This document shows, in pieces, positions 56,074-64,000 of a DNA stretch of 64,000 bases. The position numbers and the translations under genes are program-made. The DNA is taken from NCBI RefSeq assembly GCF_001624705.1, contig NZ_JSEO01000014.1, forward strand, positions 62,001 to 126,000. The letters are read 5' to 3'. This stretch comes from Marinomonas sp. SBI8L. GTDB taxonomy: Bacteria > Pseudomonadota > Gammaproteobacteria > Pseudomonadales > Marinomonadaceae. How positions within the stretch are numbered: position 1 is the first letter of the stretch; every line of letters starts with the position of its first letter. The notes under the pieces were generated by a model that saw only the letters and a program-made list of their open reading frames with translations, had not been told where the DNA came from and did no database searches.

Positions 56074-56868
56074 ATGCTCGTTTTAAACTGCACCAAAGCA
56101 GCGGCGGATTTTTTTACCGTTAAGCGTAATGGTCAAAAGATTTCACCAATAGAAGCTCCCACAACATCCATGACTGACCCAGCATCTTCGGATACAAGAG
56201 AGATAAATGTTCCTAACAGCGTTTGGCAAATTCACGTCATAAACGTCCAACGCAAAAAAGTATTGATTGCCATGCATCTAGACACCCGATATGCCATAGT
56301 GTTTGCAGATATAAAAAAAGGCGATTGGGCTGGATTTTCGAATCAATTGATTAATCGCCTCTTTGGTAATATGTACCTCTTTGGTGAAAGCTTCAGTCTC
56401 TGCGATGAAACTAGCATGAGTCAAATATTTGACCGCTTCGTCGAAATACATCGTAGACCTGTTTATTACCAGCAAGGTAATCGCAGTGTACAAGCCCATA
56501 TGAATGATGTGGCGTTTCACTTTGAGAACTTCGCGCATGAAGTCGGCTGCTTACCAAAAGATGATGATGAAGCATCAAGTTTTGATGACTGGGTAAATAG
56601 CAGGATTCGCTCTACTAAAGAGAAAAAGGAGCACTTTTACCCAGATGAAGAAATGTTCATTCATTGGATGCAAAATTACAGCAAATTAGATAACAACGAA
56701 GACGAAATAGCGCGCCAGTTATTTCAAACCCTACGCCAAGAAATTCTCAAAGCGCAATTACAAGATGCAGACGATACAGACCCAGAAGGTTTTCCGCACG
56801 AGATCCAAAATGAGCTAAGCAACATCATAGATTTCAACCAAACGAAAAATAATTTAAACAAGTCATAA
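56074..56868 (+). CDS. DUF6933 family protein
   Basis: A 264-residue soluble protein beginning with MLVLNCTKAAADFF, the typical N-terminus of the DUF6933 family. The following WQIHVINVQRKKVLIAMHLD and the HFENFAHEVG helix are also visible. The C-terminal third is acidic and helical. The function is unknown. An AGGAT site precedes the ATG. It lies between the DUF3024 gene and the decayed copy of the small border gene. Confidence 0.75.
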   Translation: MLVLNCTKAAADFFTVKRNGQKISPIEAPTTSMTDPASSDTREINVPNSVWQIHVINVQRKKVLIAMHLDTRYAIVFADIKKGDWAGFSNQLINRLFGNMYLFGESFSLCDETSMSQIFDRFVEIHRRPVYYQQGNRSVQAHMNDVAFHFENFAHEVGCLPKDDDEASSFDDWVNSRIRSTKEKKEHFYPDEEMFIHWMQNYSKLDNNEDEIARQLFQTLRQEILKAQLQDADDTDPEGFPHEIQNELSNIIDFNQTKNNLNKS

Positions 56869-56895
56869 TCAATTAGCAAATAAGCACTGACCAGA

Positions 56896-57050
56896 CCGAA
56901 AAAGGAAGTCGTCTACTACGAAAAACCGTCGCCGCCCTCATTAAATAAGGCCTACTCAGCGAAAACCTAGAACTGACAGACCTTTACCATGAAAAAATGG
57001 CAAAGCTGTATATTTGGAAAAGCGATAGACCCAAAGAAGATCAAGACTAA
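56896..57050 (+). pseudogene. Decayed duplicate of the 90-residue border gene
   Basis: Nearly identical in sequence to 51594-51748 over about 150 bases. It lacks the gene's first third. Compared with the intact copy it has a one-base deletion near 56923 (AAAAACC against AAAAGACC), which shifts the frame, and a TAA in the ATTAAATAAGG region. The 3' end remains in frame to a TAA at 57050. It is a dead duplicate marking the right border of the island. Confidence 0.85.
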
Positions 57051-57065
57051 CCTAGTGTTAGCACG

Positions 57066-57092
57066 AAAAAGCCCCTGAGATGGGGCTTTTTT
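57066..57092. terminator. Terminator at the right border of the island
   Basis: AAAAAGCCCC pairs with GGGGCTTTTTT across TGAGAT. It also ends the minus-strand gene at 57116. Confidence 0.9.
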
Positions 57093-57115
57093 GGTTTCAT
57101 TTCAAGTAACCTAGA

Positions 57116-57544
57116 TTACCCTTTATCTAAAATCACATTAGCAAAGACCATAGGGCTTTTAAAGCGATGAGTATAAGGTCTCTTAATCGTTACAACTTCC
57201 TCAGCTTTTAGCTCAAAAGGCATCTCATCGACATAATATCGTTTAGCAATATAACCACTTTTACCGCCTGCAACGGCAGAAGCACCTTGATTTCTGTATA
57301 AGGTCACTCGAAGGTTCCCAGCTTGCAAATCTGTAGATTCATTTACAAGCTTAACCAATATGTGGCATGTTGTACCTTCACATACCAGCTTCTGATCAAG
57401 TGCTTTTACAGGTTTACCATCATAAAGGGAGTAGAAAACAATAAGTACAAAACCGACCAAACTACCTAGCTTGAAAACAGCTTTGAAAAACTTTGAAAGA
57501 ATTCTAGTAGCTCTTATTTGTGCATCCCGCTTATTTCTATTCAT
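57116..57544 (-). CDS. Single-pass membrane protein with extracytoplasmic domain
   Basis: A 142-residue protein. The basic N-terminus (about residues 1-25) precedes one helix (LGSLVGFVLIVFYSLYDG, about 27-44). The rest looks extracytoplasmic, with two cysteines in LVCEGTTCHILVKLV (about 53-67) and beta-rich sequence up to KSPMVFANVILDKG. Inside-positive topology is expected. Function unknown. It lies on the opposite strand to the island and the helicase locus, between them. Confidence 0.65.
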   Translation of the reverse strand: MNRNKRDAQIRATRILSKFFKAVFKLGSLVGFVLIVFYSLYDGKPVKALDQKLVCEGTTCHILVKLVNESTDLQAGNLRVTLYRNQGASAVAGGKSGYIAKRYYVDEMPFELKAEEVVTIKRPYTHRFKSPMVFANVILDKG

Positions 57545-57929
57545 ATAACTATCTTATTAGTTAATAAATCACTTTAGCTGCAATAACAAACACCCTAAAC
57601 TACCAACACAGCAGTAAATATATGTTAAGAAAGCTAACAAAAAAAGTTCTTAAGCTAGCTGTTTTAGAGCGCAAACCAATATAATCACAGTTACTTCAAA
57701 CACTCACTTTAAAGCTTTAATCTTATTTGAATTTACCAGTAAATCACCTTGTTAAGAATCTAATAACGTACAAACCATATAAATATTAAATTTATACATC
57801 AATCAGTTATAAGAACCATTCTGAAATGCTACATTCTTTATACAAGTTCAGTTTTAAAAAATACAAGAGGTTACAAATTATAATAAGGAGTAACCAAGGG
57901 AACCATAAATTTCAAATGGAATTAATTAA
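57545..57929. other. 385-base AT-rich region before the helicase-nuclease gene
   Basis: No gene is visible on either strand. It must contain the promoter for the three-gene locus and that for the divergent membrane protein gene. I find no confident -35/-10 pair. An AAGGAG at 57884 has no start codon at useful distance. A five-codon frame (ATG 57916 to TGA 57931) overlaps the helicase ATG; it could be a coupling leader or chance. Confidence 0.6.
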
Positions 57930-60800
57930 ATGACGTCAGCAAATGCTCAGCAGCTAGAAGCAATAAATCATACCAAAGGCCCATTATTGATCATCGCTGG
58001 CCCAGGCTCTGGTAAGACCTTCACCTTGGTCGAGCGAATTATAAATCTAATTCAAAACCAAGGTGTAGAGCCTGAGGCTCTATTTGTTGTGACCTTTACC
58101 GACAAAGCAGCACAAGAGCTTACAACAAGAATATCGAATCGCTTGTTAGAATTGAGTATTGATTTCAATATCAACGAAATGTTTCTAGGTACCTTCCACT
58201 CCATTTGTTTAAGAATCATCGAAGATTATCGGGAGTACACTCGCCTCAAGCGTAGCTTTGTACTGATGGATCAATTCGATCAACAATACTTCTTGTACCA
58301 AAACCTTCGTGAATTTCGTGAAATAGAAAATAGTGATCAAATTTTAGGCAGCGAAAGAATGCCGATGTGGGCTAAATCTGAAAGCTTACTCCAATGGATA
58401 AATAAAGTTACTGAAGAAGCGATTGATCACCAAAGGTTAATCGACTCTAACGATACTGCTCTAATAGCGTTAGGTGAGTGCTATGACCTTTATCAGCGTA
58501 AGCTCGATAAGCATAACGCTATAGACTTCTCAACAATTCAGCTTGAAGCCTTAAACCTGTTACGTAATAACCCTGTAGTTCTTGAATCACTGAAAGGTAG
58601 AATTCAGTACCTAATGGTCGATGAGTATCAGGATACTAATACCATTCAAGAGATGATCCTTATGCTCTTGATGGGAGATGACCAAAACCTCTGTGTGGTG
58701 GGCGATGACGACCAAGCCTTATATCGTTTTCGCGGTGCAACTATTCGTAATATTTTACAGTTCTCTGATAACTTCAAGAGCAATAAATGCAAGCAAATAG
58801 CGCTGGTCACAAACTACCGTTCTCACCCAGATATCATTCGTTTCTATAATCGATGGATGAGTGATCAGGTCTGGGAAGTAAACAACCAACACTATCGTTA
58901 TACCAAGCAGATTAAGCCCAGAGAAGAAGAATTTGAAGCCGGCCCTACAGTTGTAACTGCAATATCAGGAGTCGGTGATGAATGGGCTGACGAGGTCTAT
59001 GCGTTACTCACTAATCTTAAATCTGAAGGAAAGTTGACTGATTGGAATCAGGTAGCTTTCCTATTTAGGTCCGTAAAAAGCGATAAGGTAAAACTCCTTG
59101 CTCAAGGATTAGAAGAAAGAGGAGTCTCGGTATATTCACCAAGAGCCAACTTATTTTTTGAACGAGAAGAAATACGTCTAATACTGGGTGCATTTATGTT
59201 GGTATTCCCACAGTTTCGCTCTATTCGCGCACCTAAGGAAGGGGTCGAATTGGCGATATGGAACTACTACGATCAACAGTGTCTCCAGCCCTTCATGAAA
59301 GAGGTTGCTAAGCCCGAGCATAGCGATCTATTAGCATGGTGCCAAACCTCCGCTAGGAGTCACTTAGGTCTAAATAAGAATGCTGATTATGCCTTTAGTG
59401 GTTTGTTCTATGAACTACTACAGTTTTCCCTATTTGCTAATTACCTCGATACAGAGGAGGGCAATCCTAGAGCTCAACGTAACCTAGCGACTATGTCGCA
59501 ATTACTAGCTAAGTTTGAATACTTACACCATATCAGTGTATTAAGTCCAAAATATCTAGAAGGTAATCTTCGAAGCTTATTCAACCAGTTCTTTAAGTTT
59601 TTAAAAGATGGTGGTATCGACGAATATGAAGATACCTCAGAATACGCACCATCTGGCCACGTATCATTCTTAACTATTCACCAATCTAAGGGACTAGAAT
59701 TCCCCATAGTAATGGTAGGCTCACTAGGCTCATCGCCTCGTAAGCAATACAAAGACCTCGATGAAGTGCTTGAGCAGGGTTACCTAAACCGTGAGTCATT
59801 TGAACCGCTGGAGTCTACTAAGTTCTTTGATTTCTGGCGCTTATACTACACAGCCTTTTCAAGAGCTCAAAATTTGTTGGTACTTACTGATCAGGAGATA
59901 CAGGGAACTGGCAGAACTCCATCGAAACATTTTACTCTGTATGTTGATGAGTTGCCTGCATGGCGAGACTATAAGAGTGCCATTAATCAATTGAATCTTG
60001 ATACAGTGAAAGATGTTAATATCAAGAATGAATATGCCTTTACATCTCATATCACCTTGTTTGAAACCTGTGCTGAGCAATATCGCTTCTTTAAAGACCT
60101 AGAGTTCCAACCTATTAAAGCAAGCCCAATGCTTTTTGGTACACTGGTTCATGAGACCTTAGAGGATATTCATAAGGCAGCTTTACGCAATAAAGAGCAC
60201 CTAATAACAAAAGAGAATATCGAAGAGTGGCTTCACGATAACTACCGTAACCTAGCAAATAGAGAGCGGATATATCTAGGTGATTCAGCCTTAGGAGCAG
60301 CGTTAAAGCATGTTATGCGCTACGTAGATCGTAGACAAGGCAATTGGTCAAACATCAAAGAGTGCGAAGTCGATATTTCACTAGTCAAAAGTCAGTATAT
60401 CCTTAAGGGAAGTGTTGACCTAATCGTTGGTGAAAATAACACCGTAGAAGTGATCGATTTTAAATCAGAGAAGAAACCTGATATGGAAAAAGATGCTGAA
60501 CGCATCAAGCATCATAAGCGTCAGTTAGAGGTCTATGCTCACCTTATCGAAGAGCGAACAGGTCACAAAGTAAGTAAAATGCATTTGTATTTTACAGGTG
60601 TTGAAAGTGGTATACCGACCATCTCTTTTGATAAGGATGGTTCGTCAATAGATAACACCGTCAAAGTATTTGACAACATAGTAAACAGTATAGAAAACAA
60701 GAATTTTGAAATGACAGAGCGACCAGCTAAGACCTGTGTCGACTGCGATATGAAAGCCTATTGCGATAAAAAGAATTGGAAGCTTAAGGAAACAGCATAA
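57930..60800 (+). CDS. UvrD/Rep-type helicase fused to Fe-S PD-(D/E)XK nuclease
   Basis: A 956-residue SF1A helicase. Motif I is IIAGPGSGKTFTLVE (about residues 21-35), motif II VDEYQDT (about 230), motif III VVGDDDQALYRFRG, motif IV VTNYRSHP, motif V TIHQSKGLEFP, and motif VI YTAFSRAQNLLVL. The C-terminal 230 residues form a RecB/Cas4-like nuclease: FGTLVHETLED, VDLIVG, VIDFKSEKK (about 840), QLEVYAH. Cysteines in FETCAEQ (about 713) and CVDCDMKAYC (about 936-946) suit a 4Fe-4S cluster as in AddB/Cas4. It differs from GajB (helicase only) and AddAB (two subunits). The stop and the next ATG overlap (TAATG). Confidence 0.9.
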   Translation: MTSANAQQLEAINHTKGPLLIIAGPGSGKTFTLVERIINLIQNQGVEPEALFVVTFTDKAAQELTTRISNRLLELSIDFNINEMFLGTFHSICLRIIEDYREYTRLKRSFVLMDQFDQQYFLYQNLREFREIENSDQILGSERMPMWAKSESLLQWINKVTEEAIDHQRLIDSNDTALIALGECYDLYQRKLDKHNAIDFSTIQLEALNLLRNNPVVLESLKGRIQYLMVDEYQDTNTIQEMILMLLMGDDQNLCVVGDDDQALYRFRGATIRNILQFSDNFKSNKCKQIALVTNYRSHPDIIRFYNRWMSDQVWEVNNQHYRYTKQIKPREEEFEAGPTVVTAISGVGDEWADEVYALLTNLKSEGKLTDWNQVAFLFRSVKSDKVKLLAQGLEERGVSVYSPRANLFFEREEIRLILGAFMLVFPQFRSIRAPKEGVELAIWNYYDQQCLQPFMKEVAKPEHSDLLAWCQTSARSHLGLNKNADYAFSGLFYELLQFSLFANYLDTEEGNPRAQRNLATMSQLLAKFEYLHHISVLSPKYLEGNLRSLFNQFFKFLKDGGIDEYEDTSEYAPSGHVSFLTIHQSKGLEFPIVMVGSLGSSPRKQYKDLDEVLEQGYLNRESFEPLESTKFFDFWRLYYTAFSRAQNLLVLTDQEIQGTGRTPSKHFTLYVDELPAWRDYKSAINQLNLDTVKDVNIKNEYAFTSHITLFETCAEQYRFFKDLEFQPIKASPMLFGTLVHETLEDIHKAALRNKEHLITKENIEEWLHDNYRNLANRERIYLGDSALGAALKHVMRYVDRRQGNWSNIKECEVDISLVKSQYILKGSVDLIVGENNTVEVIDFKSEKKPDMEKDAERIKHHKRQLEVYAHLIEERTGHKVSKMHLYFTGVESGIPTISFDKDGSSIDNTVKVFDNIVNSIENKNFEMTERPAKTCVDCDMKAYCDKKNWKLKETA

Positions 60801-62719
60801 TGTCAGAGCAGAATAATTTAGACCTAGAAGAAACTGGTAGAGTAGACAGTGTCGAAAAGTATAAGTTCGAACCGATTAAGGGCTACCCCATGCTTAACTG
60901 GCATGGCAAGCGTCCTTTTACTTCAACTCAATATTACCCTGCTCAAAAAAAAGAGGTGTATGGCGAAGAAATTAATGGCTGGATAAATAAAATTTTTTGG
61001 GGTGATAATCTTCAGGTAATGAGCCACCTATTAAAGGAATATAGAGGGAAGGTAAATCTTATTTATATTGATCCACCTTTTGATTCAAAAGCTGATTACA
61101 AAAAGAAAATCACACTGAAAGGGCTTACAGCTTCAAGTGATACAAATAGTTTTGAAGAGAAACAATACACTGACCTTTGGAATAACGATGAGTATCTACA
61201 ATTTATATATGAACGGTTGATTCTATGTAAGGAACTATTATCTAAAAATGGCATTATAGTCGTCCATTGTGATTATAGAAAAAATCATCACATTAGATGT
61301 CTGATGGAAGAGATTTTTGGTGTTGCGAAAATGGTTAATGAGATAATTTGGAAGAGAAGAACTGGGGTTCTAAATCAAAGTAAAAAATTTGGTTCAGCCT
61401 CAGATACATTATTAGTTTTTTCTAATTCAGTCGAAAACTATTGCTTTAATCAGCCATATATTCCTTATTCTGATGATGACCCCTACGTCATAAAAAAATT
61501 TACTCACTTTGATAATAGTGGTCGTCGATATCGTTTACATGCGATAACAAGCCCTTCATATAGTCCAACACTAATCTATGATTATAAAGGGTATAAGCCA
61601 CCAGAAAATGGCTGGGCTTTCTCAAGGGAAACGATGGAAGAGTGGGAGCTAGCAGGTAAGCTAGATTTTCCAGCGAATAAAAATCAGAGGATTCAGAGGA
61701 AGCAATATCTTGACGAATCACCAGGTAAGCCTGTTCAAAATATTTGGGATGATATCAGACCAATTAATTCACAGTCCAAAGATGATACTAAATATCCAAC
61801 TCAAAAGCCTATAAAACTTCTTGATAGAATAATTGAAAGCTTTTCAAATGAAGGGGATGTTGTTTTTGATTGTTTTATGGGGTCAGGCACTACACAAACA
61901 TCAGCTTACAAATTAAAAAGAAAATTTATTGGTGCTGATATTAATCTTGCATCAGTTCAGATCACAGTCAAAAGATTGATTGAGGTTAATGAGCTCTTCC
62001 ATAAATCATCCAGTGAAGATGCACGGGCAGGTTTTGAAGTTTATAATGTAAATAATTATGATGTATTTAGAAATCCTGTTGAAGCTATAGGTCTGTTACT
62101 CGAAGCACTTGAAATTGAACCTCTATCATCATCAATTTATGATGGCGAAAAAGATGGTTGCATGGTTAAGATAATGCCCGTCAACCGCATAGCTACCCGA
62201 GAAGATCTAAATGAATTAATAGCTAACTTTCCATATAAAGTCTTTGAACAACGCAAGGAGCAAAACCCCTCCAAACCAGTAGAATCAGTAATACTTGTAT
62301 GCATGGGTCACGAACCAAATTTAAAGGCGCATTTAGAGCAAGAATGTGGCTACAAGCTGGATGTCAAAGTAGTTGATATTTTAAGAGATAAATCAAATAT
62401 TGAATTTAAACGTGATTCTGAAGCCGAATTTTTAATAGAAAAAGAAATGCTTAAAATCATAAATTTCTTTCCAATGAATTTAATGCAAAAGCTTAGTCTC
62501 CAAAAAGAATCTGTGAATGAATGGCGTGAGCTTGTTGAGTCTATTGTTATTGATTGGAACTATGACGGTTCTGCAATGGAGCCTGCAATTGTAGATATTC
62601 CTGACAATAATGAGTTTGTTTTAGGGAACTATAAAATACCTGACGATGCTGGAACTATAAAAGTAAAGATAACTGACCTTTTATCAGAGTCTTATGAAGA
62701 GGTGATCAAGCATGGATGA
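60800..62719 (+). CDS. Type III Mod-like DNA methyltransferase
   Basis: A 639-residue beta-class DNA methyltransferase. The catalytic DPPF lies in YIDPPFDSKADY (about residues 89-100), the type III Mod signature, and the SAM motif FDCFMGSGTT follows (about 355-364). The order catalytic before SAM motif, plus DPPF, points to N6-adenine methylation. An internal region (about 180-260) and the tail (about 400-639) should form target recognition and partner contacts; their sequence is strongly AT-rich. AAGGAA lies 8 bases before the ATG, inside the helicase gene. The 3' end overlaps the Res-like gene by 8 bases. Confidence 0.9.
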   Translation: MSEQNNLDLEETGRVDSVEKYKFEPIKGYPMLNWHGKRPFTSTQYYPAQKKEVYGEEINGWINKIFWGDNLQVMSHLLKEYRGKVNLIYIDPPFDSKADYKKKITLKGLTASSDTNSFEEKQYTDLWNNDEYLQFIYERLILCKELLSKNGIIVVHCDYRKNHHIRCLMEEIFGVAKMVNEIIWKRRTGVLNQSKKFGSASDTLLVFSNSVENYCFNQPYIPYSDDDPYVIKKFTHFDNSGRRYRLHAITSPSYSPTLIYDYKGYKPPENGWAFSRETMEEWELAGKLDFPANKNQRIQRKQYLDESPGKPVQNIWDDIRPINSQSKDDTKYPTQKPIKLLDRIIESFSNEGDVVFDCFMGSGTTQTSAYKLKRKFIGADINLASVQITVKRLIEVNELFHKSSSEDARAGFEVYNVNNYDVFRNPVEAIGLLLEALEIEPLSSSIYDGEKDGCMVKIMPVNRIATREDLNELIANFPYKVFEQRKEQNPSKPVESVILVCMGHEPNLKAHLEQECGYKLDVKVVDILRDKSNIEFKRDSEAEFLIEKEMLKIINFFPMNLMQKLSLQKESVNEWRELVESIVIDWNYDGSAMEPAIVDIPDNNEFVLGNYKIPDDAGTIKVKITDLLSESYEEVIKHG

Positions 62720-64000
62720 TACACCTAATGAGAATTTCGATTTAAATAATGCCTTCTATTTACATCTGATGATGTTCTATAGAAAGAACAAAAAGATGAT
62801 TCGAACGCATTATAAAAAGTTAAGTAAAGCCTTTCTGGATTATAACGATCCTGAAAGACCAGGCAGCTTCCTTCGCGACCCTCAGTTTGAGGCCTTAGAG
62901 ATATACATCTTTTTGAAAGAGTTCTTAGATAATGCGCCTGTCTATAAACTTTTCGATCAGTGGTATGCAGATGAAGGTGCCTTTAAAGGTAGAAACTTTG
63001 ACAGTAATGATCGTCAAGGAGACATGCTTTGGTCTCTATCTGAAAAACAATATAAGGGCATTTTCAAACAGATGAAGGCGGCCAATAATGGGCGCATTTA
63101 TCCTAACTATATATTTGCTTTGACAATGGGTACGGGAAAGACAATTTTAATGGCGACTTGTATTTTCTACGAGTTTCTATTATCTAATAAATTCCCAAAA
63201 GATAAGCGTTTTATCCATAACGCTCTAGTTTTTGCTCCTGATAAAACGGTACTTCAATCGCTTCGTGAACTTGAATCTTTTGACCATAGCAAGGTAATAC
63301 CTCCCGATTACTTAAATGCTATTGCCATCAAATTTCATTATTTAGAAGATACTGGTGTTTCGTTAAATACTTTGGACGGATCTCGATTTAATATCGTTGT
63401 ATCCAACTCTCAGAAAATCATCCTTAGGCGTAAGAATGCGGAGCAGACTGCAACCGACAAGCTATTTTCTGCTAGTAAAGAAATCTATAAAAAAGATGAA
63501 ATTGGTGCTGATATGGCAGCGCTGCTAAACCTTGGCGAAGATGAAACGATTGAAGCGCCTCAAGAAGAAGGCGAACTTGTAACAAACCAGCGCTTTGAAA
63601 AATTACGTCGTTTAGAAAATCTCGGTATTTTTGTGGATGAGGCGCATCATGCCTTTGGAGCAAAGCTTGCTAAAGATATGGGTATTAAAGCAGACGCTGC
63701 ACAAAATAGCTTACGTAAAACTATTGATGAATTGGCACTGAGTCTACAGAAACGTGGTTCACAACTTGTTGCTTGTCATAACTACACAGGTACGCCTTAT
63801 GTTGGTAAAGATGTATTACCAGAAGTGGTGTATGCCTATGGTCTTAAGGAAGCGATTGATAAGAGCTATCTGAAGAAGGTTGTGCTTAATGGCTATAGCA
63901 ATACTAAGGAACCCGAGTTCCTTGATCTAGCGATAACAGATTTTCTTAAGCAGACTGAAGGTAAGCGCCCTGAAGGGATGCTTCCTAAAATGGCAATCTT
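62712..64000 (+). CDS. DEAH-box helicase/Res-like protein, 5' part (cut by window end)
   Basis: At least 429 residues, open to the window end. GAGGTGATC gives a ribosome site before ATG 62712, which overlaps the Mod stop by 8 bases. Walker A is ALTMGTGKTILMA (about residues 136-148), and the DEAH box lies in GIFVDEAHHAFGAKLAKDMG (about 305-324). The TGTPYVG segment corresponds to motif III (SAT-like) of SF2 helicases. This matches Res subunits of type III restriction enzymes. The nuclease part, if any, lies beyond the window. A long acidic insertion around residues 265-300 separates Walker A from DEAH. Confidence 0.85.
   Translation, partial: MDDTPNENFDLNNAFYLHLMMFYRKNKKMIRTHYKKLSKAFLDYNDPERPGSFLRDPQFEALEIYIFLKEFLDNAPVYKLFDQWYADEGAFKGRNFDSNDRQGDMLWSLSEKQYKGIFKQMKAANNGRIYPNYIFALTMGTGKTILMATCIFYEFLLSNKFPKDKRFIHNALVFAPDKTVLQSLRELESFDHSKVIPPDYLNAIAIKFHYLEDTGVSLNTLDGSRFNIVVSNSQKIILRRKNAEQTATDKLFSASKEIYKKDEIGADMAALLNLGEDETIEAPQEEGELVTNQRFEKLRRLENLGIFVDEAHHAFGAKLAKDMGIKADAAQNSLRKTIDELALSLQKRGSQLVACHNYTGTPYVGKDVLPEVVYAYGLKEAIDKSYLKKVVLNGYSNTKEPEFLDLAITDFLKQTEGKRPEGMLPKMAI

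Noticed and set aside
57916-57933. Five-codon leader peptide overlapping the helicase start
   Set aside because: Too short to support; ATGs in AT-rich leaders occur by chance and the ribosome site is weak.

Overview
The window looks like chromosomal DNA of a marine gammaproteobacterium, most likely Oceanospirillales close to Marinomonas. This is an inference from protein resemblance, the AT-leaning composition and gene order (lepA-lepB-rnc-era-recO-acpS / barA / cysM-rlmD-relA-mazG, an arrangement also typical of pseudomonads). No rRNA or tRNA gene was seen.

Positions 1-29150 are conserved core. They hold the 3' end of glnD, then lysine/diaminopimelate genes (dapC, dapD, an ArsC/Spx-like gene, dapE), panD and an HD hydrolase. 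On the minus strand follow tpx, a membrane-anchored cold-shock-domain protein, rsmJ, uppP, tsaB, adk, ppc, and the cysM-rlmD-relA-mazG block. The GacS/BarA hybrid kinase has an in-frame TAA in its HAMP domain. The lepA-lepB-rnc-era-recO-acpS cluster lacks the usual pdxJ.

Positions 29150-34100 are AT-rich and accessory-like. They hold an AraC regulator with a perfect 16-bp palindrome upstream, a DUF4345 membrane protein, and an AraC-family pseudogene with one nonsense and one apparent frameshift lesion. Ribe (riboflavin synthase) and a YciC-like membrane protein follow.

Positions 34300-51300 mix housekeeping and adaptive genes: TraB/GumN protein, divergent glgC/glgA, a periplasmic binding protein, a YHS protein, PBP1b, a Rieske protein, a diguanylate cyclase, LysE exporter, AraC regulator, GNAT enzymes, an oxidoreductase, Rof and a methyltransferase. 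Between the Rieske gene and the cyclase lies a near-consensus Fur box on a sigma70-like promoter, followed by two strong nested hairpins and no ORF. This is a candidate iron-regulated small RNA.

Positions 51476-57110 form a polymorphic-toxin island. A 774-residue protein ends in a pesticin/T4-lysozyme-like muramidase and overlaps a secreted, four-cysteine putative immunity gene. A second unit carries only an orphan C-terminal toxin piece plus a diverged immunity paralogue. Antisense remnants of an acetyltransferase gene follow each immunity gene, and a small gene and its decayed duplicate flank the island.

Positions 57930-64000 (cut by the window end) hold a tightly coupled three-gene locus: a UvrD-type helicase fused to an Fe-S PD-(D/E)XK nuclease, a type III Mod-like DNA methyltransferase, and a DEAH-box Res-like helicase. 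It reads as an anti-phage restriction system with an unusual first component.
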